Shown here: positions 58,079-64,000 of the stretch, piece after piece
How the letters are laid out: each line of letters begins with the position of its first letter
Numbering within the stretch: the first letter of the stretch is position 1
Source: Bacillus albus
Lineage (GTDB): Bacteria; Bacillota; Bacilli; Bacillales; Bacillaceae_G
Assembly: GCF_001884185.1 (NCBI RefSeq)
Contig: NZ_MAOE01000035.1
Coordinates: 1-64,000, forward strand
Length of the DNA stretch: 64,000 nucleotides
Reading direction: 5' to 3'
Program-made: the position numbers and the translations under genes
The notes under the pieces: model-generated
What the model was told of the DNA's origin: nothing
The model's input: only the letters and a program-made list of their open reading frames with translations
The model's database searches: none

Positions 58079-59150
58079 AAATTACCTCATGGATCGCTTT
58101 TCTTTAATTCTTTCCTATATTGTTAGCCTTTGTTTATTTGGGCTCGTTTTGCAGTTACAAAGTCTTTTAGAAAAGCGATCCATTGATTGGAGTACGTGGT
58201 TATACGGACTTTTATTAGGGGTGCTTGTATTTACTGTATACCTCATTTACGATTACCGAAAACGGAGTGTGTTTTTAAAGAGGATAGAAAAGTATGTTAC
58301 TGGCGGAAATACATTACATGATTCATTGCTTATTGATACTTCTTATACGTCAGAGCAAGAGATGGTCGTTGAATCGTTTACGTTATTAAGACAGCAATAT
58401 ATGAATGAAGTGCATAAACAACATGCGAAAGAACAGCAGCAAATGATATTTATGAATCAATGGATTCATCAAATGAAAACACCCGTATCGGTTATAGAAT
58501 TGCTATTACAGAAGTTTGGTAAAGAGCATCGTGAAGCGAGGGCAACGGTTGAAAGTATTCGTGAAGAAAATAATCGTATACTAAATGGCTTAGATTTAGC
58601 GTTACATATGGCAAGGTTAGAGCAGTTTGCGAAAGATTATAAAGTAGAAGTAGTAAATGTGATAGATATCATTCGAGGTATTATTAATGAAAATCGAAAG
58701 TCTTTCATTCAATCGTCTGTATTTCCAAAAGTAATGTTTGAAGAAGATACTTGTATGGTTGCATCTGATAGAAAATGGCTGAGCATTGCTATAGGTCAAA
58801 TTGTTGTAAACGCAATTAAGTATACGAAAATTTCAGAGGCAGAGAAAAAGGAAATTCAATTTCAAATTGAAGAAAAAGATCAAAAAGTGTTATTACATAT
58901 TAAGGACAATGGAATTGGTATTCCAAAGCAAGATGTAAAGCGTATATTTGATCCATTCTTTACGGGAATAAATGGCCGTAAAACGAGGGAAGCGACTGGA
59001 ATGGGCTTATATATTACGAAGGAAATTTGTGATAATTTACATCACGGTATTTATGTGCAATCGACTGAAGCGGAAGGGACAACATTCACGTTCCAATTTG
59101 CAAAAGATGAAGAATATCATACATTAATGAGAAAAATGACAAAACTGTAA
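58068..59150 (+). CDS. Intramembrane-sensing histidine kinase, BceS-like
   Basis: The 360-aa kinase has two close membrane segments (about residues 12-32 and 40-61) and almost no outside loop, the hallmark of kinases that sense through a partner permease. The DHp motif is QWIHQMKTPVS with His134; the ATPase domain shows the N-box (VVNAIKYT), DNGIGIP and GMGLYI. The frame is open to 58026, but the real start is 58068 inside the regulator gene. Confidence 0.93.
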   Translation: MKVKNYLMDRFSLILSYIVSLCLFGLVLQLQSLLEKRSIDWSTWLYGLLLGVLVFTVYLIYDYRKRSVFLKRIEKYVTGGNTLHDSLLIDTSYTSEQEMVVESFTLLRQQYMNEVHKQHAKEQQQMIFMNQWIHQMKTPVSVIELLLQKFGKEHREARATVESIREENNRILNGLDLALHMARLEQFAKDYKVEVVNVIDIIRGIINENRKSFIQSSVFPKVMFEEDTCMVASDRKWLSIAIGQIVVNAIKYTKISEAEKKEIQFQIEEKDQKVLLHIKDNGIGIPKQDVKRIFDPFFTGINGRKTREATGMGLYITKEICDNLHHGIYVQSTEAEGTTFTFQFAKDEEYHTLMRKMTKL

Positions 59151-59154
59151 GATA

Positions 59155-59168
59155 ACAAAACGTTTTGT
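59155..59168. promoter_or_regulatory. 14-bp perfect palindrome before the ABC genes
   Basis: ACAAAACGTTTTGT, directly after the kinase stop, within the 93-base gap before the ATPase gene. TGTAAG occurs on both sides of it. A regulator binding site is plausible. Confidence 0.35.
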
Positions 59169-59243
59169 AAGGGAAATCACTCGTTTCTTTTTCTTATTTT
59201 TCTTATAGTAAATGTAAGAAGAAAACACATAGGGGGATTAGAG

Positions 59244-60020
59244 ATGAGTGTTCTTGAAGTAAAAGGATTAACGAAGGTGTACCAATCAAAAGGTTCAGTA
59301 GCGACGACTGCTTTAAATGATATAAATTTTAAAATAGAAGAAGGCGAATTTGTAGGGATTATGGGTCCTTCGGGAAGCGGTAAAACGACGCTTTTAAATT
59401 TATTGGCGACAATTGATAAGCAAACTTCAGGTCATGTGCTTGTAAATGGGGAAGAAATTAATCAAATGCGTGCTGCAAAATTAGCGGAGTTTCGCCGTAC
59501 ACATTTAGGATTTATCTTCCAAGATTTTAACTTGCTTGATACGTTATCGATTAAAGAAAATATTATTTTACCGCTTGTCATGGCGAAGAAGTCTGTAAAT
59601 GAAATCGATGCAAAAGTGCTTGAGATTGCAAAGTTTTTAAATATCGAAGAAATATTAAATAAAAAAGTATATGAAGTATCAGGCGGGCAACAACAACGTG
59701 CAGCAGCAGCAAGAGCAATTATTCATGAACCGACATTAATTTTAGCGGATGAGCCGACTGGAAACTTAGATTCGAAGTCAGCAAAATCATTAATGAGCGC
59801 GTTGCAAGACTTACATGAACAAAAGAAAGTGACAATTGCAATGGTAACGCATGATCCAGTAGCGGCGAGTTATTGCGAACGTATTCTTTTCATTCGCGAT
59901 GGAGAGATTTTCTCAGAAATTCATAAAGGAAGAACGAAGCAAGCCTTTTTCCAAGAAATTCTGGACGTACTTGCGATGCTAGGAGGAGAATATCATGAAC
60001 TTTCGCCAGCTCGCGCTTAA
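59244..60020 (+). CDS. ABC transporter ATP-binding protein, BceA-like
   Basis: The 258-aa ATPase has Walker A GPSGSGKT (41-48), signature VSGGQQQR, Walker B LILADEPT and a switch histidine in VTHD. This class (MacB/BceA type) pairs with ten-helix FtsX-like permeases that shield wall-synthesis targets from peptide antibiotics. It overlaps the first permease gene by 26 bases. RBS AGGGGG. Confidence 0.95.
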   Translation: MSVLEVKGLTKVYQSKGSVATTALNDINFKIEEGEFVGIMGPSGSGKTTLLNLLATIDKQTSGHVLVNGEEINQMRAAKLAEFRRTHLGFIFQDFNLLDTLSIKENIILPLVMAKKSVNEIDAKVLEIAKFLNIEEILNKKVYEVSGGQQQRAAAARAIIHEPTLILADEPTGNLDSKSAKSLMSALQDLHEQKKVTIAMVTHDPVAASYCERILFIRDGEIFSEIHKGRTKQAFFQEILDVLAMLGGEYHELSPARA

Positions 60021-61917
60021 TAATGTAAAAGGAAATTGGCGTAATTATAAAGCGTTTCTTATAAGTAGTTGTTTATCGATAGTGGTATTTTTCATGTATG
60101 CTTCCTTCATTTATCATCCAGATGTTGTAGGCGGTAATATTAGTATGAGGGAGATGATTTCAAAAGGGTTAGAATCGATGAATTATATTGTAGTCATCTT
60201 CTCAGCACTCTTTATTTTATATGCAAATTCAACATTTTTACGAGCAAGGAAAAAAGAGTTTGGTCTATTAACATTAATAGGTGGAACAAAATCTCAACTT
60301 GGCCGAATGATTATATTAGAGCAACTTATGTTAGGTAGTATTGCAATTGTAGTAGGTATCGGGCTTGGCATGCTTTGTTCAAAATTATTTTTCCAAGCAT
60401 TAAGTGTAATATTGAAAATAGATAAAACACTTCCACTCGTATGGAATAGTAAAGCAGTTTTGATTACAGCAGGTGTATACTTTATTCTATTTTTAATCCT
60501 ATCATTGTTTAGCGTTTGGACAGTAGGACGCTTGCAAATTATTGATTTATTAAGAGAAGCAAGAAAACAAAAAGTAGAACCTTTTGCATTTACATGGTTA
60601 TGTGTAGTTGGTATAGGATGTATTATTGTTGCATATGTACTTAGCTTCCAAGTAACATTTATGAATTTTATCATTCTGTTTTTACCGATTGTAGGGCTGA
60701 CGATAGGCGGAACTTATTTACTATTTACACAAGGTAGTACAGTCGTATTAAAGGCGTTACAAAAACGAAAAAAATCTTTTTATACATACCCAAATATGTT
60801 CGTACTTAGCAATCTTATTTATAAAATGAAAGATAATGCTCGTTTTTTATTTGTAATTTCTATCATTACGGCCGTTGTATCGTCAGCAGTTGGTACACTG
60901 TACGTATTTTTTGAGGATATGAGTTATAAGGCAGTAACTAGTACCCCGCACGCTATTTCGTATGAGGAAAAAGGCATTCATACGCATAATGTCATCAAAG
61001 AAGGAAAAACAAAAGAATTAATAAAAAAACATGGGTTTGAAGATGCGCGAGAAGTAACGTACATAAAACTTCCTGGAACTCAAAAAATCACAATGTTTAA
61101 CAGTGAACATGAAGTGCCAATGGCGATTGTTTCAGAAAAAGAATATAACGCTGAAGTACGTAAACAAAAGAGAGAGCAAGTTAGAGAAGTTCATAATGCC
61201 CCAGGTAGTGCAACGATGGTCATAATGGATATGGCGAACGATATGATGAAGATAGATCTTTCGAGACCATATGAAATTAAAATTAACGGACAAACGCAGT
61301 CTGTTCAACTGAATAAGCCAACTTCATTTTCTGTTTTTAATGATAGTGAATATCTCATTGTGAATGATCAAGATTTTGAGAAATACGCAAAACTCGTACC
61401 AGATGAAGAAAAGACGAAATATTATGGTTATTATATAGAAGACTGGAAAAGTACAGAAGACCTTGTGTTAGATTTGAAAAAGGAAGTTGCACCAGATAAG
61501 CAAGCGGAATTAAATAACTCGGTGCTCGCTTATAAAAATATAAGGGAATCAGGAGCAATTACAATGTTTATCGGTTTCTTCGTAGCGGTACTATTCTTCT
61601 TCTTCGCTTGTAGTATGACATACTTTAAATGGTTTAACGATAAAGAACAAGATCGTATTCAATTTAAATCGTTAAAGAGAATCGGTATGACAGATAAAGA
61701 AATTCGTAAAATTGCAATTCGACAAATGGGCGTTATCTTCTTTATCCCAATTGTAATTGGTGCCATTCATAGTGGATTTGCTCTTCATACGTTAGGAAAA
61801 ATGCTTTACCTCGATTTATGGAAATCAGGTGCGATTGTAATTGGAGCATACATTGTAGCTTCTGCGATTTATTTTATGATCGCGCAAAGAGGATATTTGA
61901 AACATGTGAAAAGCTAG
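59995..61917 (+). CDS. BceB-like FtsX-family ABC permease, first copy
   Basis: The 640-aa permease starts MNFRQLALNNVKGNWRNYK. Hydrophobic segments cluster in residues 15-75, 100-180, 195-250, 280-305 and 530-630. A long extracytoplasmic domain (about 310-525) lies between the last two clusters, the sensory/drug-binding domain of the Bce type. RBS AGGAGG lies inside the ATPase gene. Confidence 0.93.
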   Translation: MNFRQLALNNVKGNWRNYKAFLISSCLSIVVFFMYASFIYHPDVVGGNISMREMISKGLESMNYIVVIFSALFILYANSTFLRARKKEFGLLTLIGGTKSQLGRMIILEQLMLGSIAIVVGIGLGMLCSKLFFQALSVILKIDKTLPLVWNSKAVLITAGVYFILFLILSLFSVWTVGRLQIIDLLREARKQKVEPFAFTWLCVVGIGCIIVAYVLSFQVTFMNFIILFLPIVGLTIGGTYLLFTQGSTVVLKALQKRKKSFYTYPNMFVLSNLIYKMKDNARFLFVISIITAVVSSAVGTLYVFFEDMSYKAVTSTPHAISYEEKGIHTHNVIKEGKTKELIKKHGFEDAREVTYIKLPGTQKITMFNSEHEVPMAIVSEKEYNAEVRKQKREQVREVHNAPGSATMVIMDMANDMMKIDLSRPYEIKINGQTQSVQLNKPTSFSVFNDSEYLIVNDQDFEKYAKLVPDEEKTKYYGYYIEDWKSTEDLVLDLKKEVAPDKQAELNNSVLAYKNIRESGAITMFIGFFVAVLFFFFACSMTYFKWFNDKEQDRIQFKSLKRIGMTDKEIRKIAIRQMGVIFFIPIVIGAIHSGFALHTLGKMLYLDLWKSGAIVIGAYIVASAIYFMIAQRGYLKHVKS

Positions 61918-61935
61918 AGAAATCTCTAGCTTTTT
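61910..61935 (+). terminator. Hairpin after the first permease gene
   Basis: AAAGCTAGAGA pairs with TCTCTAGCTTT and a short T-run follows. It may only reduce read-through into the second permease. Confidence 0.65.
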
Positions 61936-61966
61936 GCCTATGTAGTAAGTTATAGGAGGACGATAG

Positions 61967-63880
61967 ATGAACATTCGGCAACTAGCGCTGCAAAATATAA
62001 AAGGAAATTGGCGTAATTATAAAGTGTTTTTCTTAAGTAGTTGCTTTGCAATATTCGCGTCTTTTGCATACATGTCTGTCATTGTACATCCATATATGCA
62101 GGAGACGATGTGGTATCAAAACGTACGCTGGGGACTTATTATATGTAATATTATAATCATTTCTTTTTTCGTCATATTTATTTTGTACTCTACTTCCATT
62201 TTCATAGAGGCACGTAAGAAAGAACTAGGATTATACATGTTAATGGGAGCAACGAAATCTAACGTAATAGGAGTAATTATGACCGAGCAAATATTAATCG
62301 GGGTATTTGCTAATATTTTCGGTATTGGGCTTGGTATGATCTTTTTAAAGCTCTTCTTCATGGTGTTTAGTATGTTACTGGGGCTTCCGAAAGAACTCCC
62401 TGTCATATTTGACGTGAGAGCAATCGGGGGAACGTTTATTGCGTATATGTTAGTGTTTGTTTTCTTATCATTTATAAGTGCTTTACGTATATGGAATATA
62501 AAAATCATTCGGTTATTGAAAGAATTTCGAGCAGATAAAAAAGAGAAGAAAACATCAATATGGCTTTGTATATTCGGATTTATTTGTTTAGGCATAGGAT
62601 ATGCGTTAGCGTTACAAGCGACGATGCCAACGATAGCATTCTATTTTTTTCCTGTGTCTATACTTGTCTTTTTCGGAACGTATTTCTCTTTTACACACGG
62701 CACTGCTCAAATATTAGAAATGATAAAACGAAATAAAAAGATTATGTATACATATCCGTATTTATTTATAGTGAATCAATTATCACATCGAATGAAGGAA
62801 AATGGTCGCTTTTTCTTTCTAATGTCAATGGCAACGACGTTTGTAGTTACAGCAACAGGTACGGTGTTCTTATATTTTTCTGGTATGCAAGATATGTGGC
62901 GTGGTGGGGGCGTGCACTCATTTTCTTACATAGAAAAAGGTGCTTCTTCTCATGAAGTCTTTGCGGAGGGCACGGTTGAACAATTATTGCACCAATATGG
63001 GTATGATGATTTTCAATCTATGAGTTTTGTTGGAGTGTATGCATCTTTTCAGTCCAATAATGGAGAAACAGAAGTAGCGCCACTCATTAAACAAAGTGAA
63101 TACAATCAAGAGGCAAGAAAACAAAAACAGAAAACGTATCATCCTAAAAAAGGTACAGTGACACTCGTTTATTATAATAAATACAATAATTCGAATGTAT
63201 ATAATCAAAAAGAGATTCAATTGCAAGTAATGAACCAACCATACCAATTCGTATTTAACGGTCAGAAAGAAGGGGTTCAATTTAACTATCACCTTTCGTA
63301 CATTAATGGTCTGTTCTTCGTTATGAATGATGAAGATTTTGACAGTATAGCAAATCAGATTCCTGATTCTGAAAAAATGATATATAGAGGCTACACATTA
63401 CCAAATATCGAAAATACGAAAAAATTAAATGAAGATTTACGGAAACATATGAAACAAGATGATAATAACGCATTTCGAAGTAATATGGAGTTATATGTGA
63501 ATATGAAAGAGTTCGGCGATATTACTCTATTTATAGGCTCATTCATTAGTATATTATTTTTCCTTACATCATGTAGTATCGTATATTTTAAATGGTTCCA
63601 TAATATTGCATCGGACCGAAAGCAGTATGGTGCACTCTCTAAACTTGGAATGGCAAAGGAAGAAGTATGGAAAATTTCTCGTTGGCAATTATGTATGCTA
63701 TTTTTTGCGCCAATTATAGTAGGGAGTATGCATAGTGCAGTTGCGTTATATACGTTTCATAATACGATCTTTATGGATGGTTCATTAAGAAAAGTAGGCT
63801 TGTTTATTATGTATTATATCGCTGCATGCATCGTCTATTTCTTTTTCGCTCAAAGAGAATATAGGAAACATTTAGACTAG
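61967..63880 (+). CDS. BceB-like FtsX-family ABC permease, second copy
   Basis: The 637-aa paralogue of the preceding permease starts MNIRQLALQNIKGNWRNYK and has the same layout, including the large outside domain (about 310-525), which is much more diverged than the membrane parts. It has no ATPase gene of its own, so it probably shares the one at 59244 or forms a heteromeric pore with the first permease. RBS TAGGAGG. Confidence 0.93.
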   Translation: MNIRQLALQNIKGNWRNYKVFFLSSCFAIFASFAYMSVIVHPYMQETMWYQNVRWGLIICNIIIISFFVIFILYSTSIFIEARKKELGLYMLMGATKSNVIGVIMTEQILIGVFANIFGIGLGMIFLKLFFMVFSMLLGLPKELPVIFDVRAIGGTFIAYMLVFVFLSFISALRIWNIKIIRLLKEFRADKKEKKTSIWLCIFGFICLGIGYALALQATMPTIAFYFFPVSILVFFGTYFSFTHGTAQILEMIKRNKKIMYTYPYLFIVNQLSHRMKENGRFFFLMSMATTFVVTATGTVFLYFSGMQDMWRGGGVHSFSYIEKGASSHEVFAEGTVEQLLHQYGYDDFQSMSFVGVYASFQSNNGETEVAPLIKQSEYNQEARKQKQKTYHPKKGTVTLVYYNKYNNSNVYNQKEIQLQVMNQPYQFVFNGQKEGVQFNYHLSYINGLFFVMNDEDFDSIANQIPDSEKMIYRGYTLPNIENTKKLNEDLRKHMKQDDNNAFRSNMELYVNMKEFGDITLFIGSFISILFFLTSCSIVYFKWFHNIASDRKQYGALSKLGMAKEEVWKISRWQLCMLFFAPIIVGSMHSAVALYTFHNTIFMDGSLRKVGLFIMYYIAACIVYFFFAQREYRKHLD

Positions 63881-63899
63881 CAAACGCTAGTCTTTTTTT
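63875..63899 (+). terminator. Terminator after the second permease gene
   Basis: GACTAG pairs with CTAGTC, followed by T7. Confidence 0.75.
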
Positions 63900-63976
63900 A
63901 ATATTCGAAATTTACATAGAAGAATATAAAAAAGTATGGTATAACAGTAAGAAAACGAAAAAGAGGGGAAAAGACG

Positions 63977-64000
63977 ATGATTCGAGTAGGATATTTAGGA
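63977..64000 (+). CDS. pheA: Start of prephenate dehydratase gene (cut by window end)
   Basis: ATG at 63977 after AGAGGGG; the eight visible codons read MIRVGYLG, the usual beginning of Bacillus PheA. The location downstream of obg agrees, since pheA follows obg-pheB in B. subtilis. Only 24 bases are seen. Confidence 0.6.

Overview
The window is a chromosomal segment of a low-GC endospore-forming Firmicute. Gene order and protein sequences point to the Bacillus cereus group. The evidence is the racE-gerM-rph-ysnA-ysnB block, the ysoA-tig-clpX-lonB-lonA-ysxC-hemAXCDBL-spoVID-ysxE-valS-folC-spoIIB-maf-radC-mreBCD-minCD-spoIVFAB-rng-rplU-ysxB-rpmA-spo0B-obg string, and an intergenic repeat that I recall as common in this group. 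Species or strain cannot be fixed from the sequence alone.

Layout. 1-4.4 kb: a small hypothetical gene, two DJ-1/PfpI-family genes around a TetR-type regulator, and an MFS exporter. 4.5-8.6 kb: glutamate racemase, spore germination lipoprotein GerM, RNase PH, the house-cleaning NTPase and a YfcE-type phosphodiesterase. 8.6-8.84 kb: tRNA-Gly(TCC) and tRNA-Arg(TCT) behind a consensus promoter. 8.85-18.75 kb: a 9.9-kb integrated element in the 3' end of tRNA-Arg, bounded by 43-bp direct repeats. 18.76-19.45 kb: decayed remnant of a second element with a third, mutated att copy. 19.46-20.8 kb: YvbH-like PH-domain protein and two small membrane proteins. 21-57.2 kb: the conserved chaperone/protease, heme, sporulation, cell-shape, division, ribosomal and Obg block. 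57.3-63.9 kb: a Bce-type regulator/kinase/ABC module with two paralogous permeases. The window ends 24 bases into a gene that starts like pheA.

The 9.9-kb element is the part least explained by known families. It encodes a tyrosine integrase, a DnaD-like small protein, a two-winged-helix protein resembling replication initiators, and a rightward operon. That operon holds an HTH protein, a small-terminase-like protein and three unknown proteins. No capsid, tail, portal, large terminase or conjugation gene is present, so the best working model is a phage satellite (PICI-like). About 4 kb of it has no credible protein gene. That part includes a roughly 0.7-kb highly structured stretch that ends in a perfect intrinsic terminator on the minus strand (candidate large structured RNA). 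It also includes a 1.8-kb hairpin-rich region whose right part is T-poor and A/C-rich, and a 0.6-kb pyrimidine-rich leader behind two near-perfect sigma-A promoters that feeds the terminase-like operon.

Elsewhere the genes form recognisable work units: hemAXCDBL makes uroporphyrinogen precursors from glutamyl-tRNA; valS is under a T-box; rplU-ysxB-rpmA pairs L27 with the protease that trims it; spoIVFA/FB, spoVID, ysxE, spoIIB, spo0B and gerM serve sporulation or germination; ohr/ohrR answers organic peroxides.
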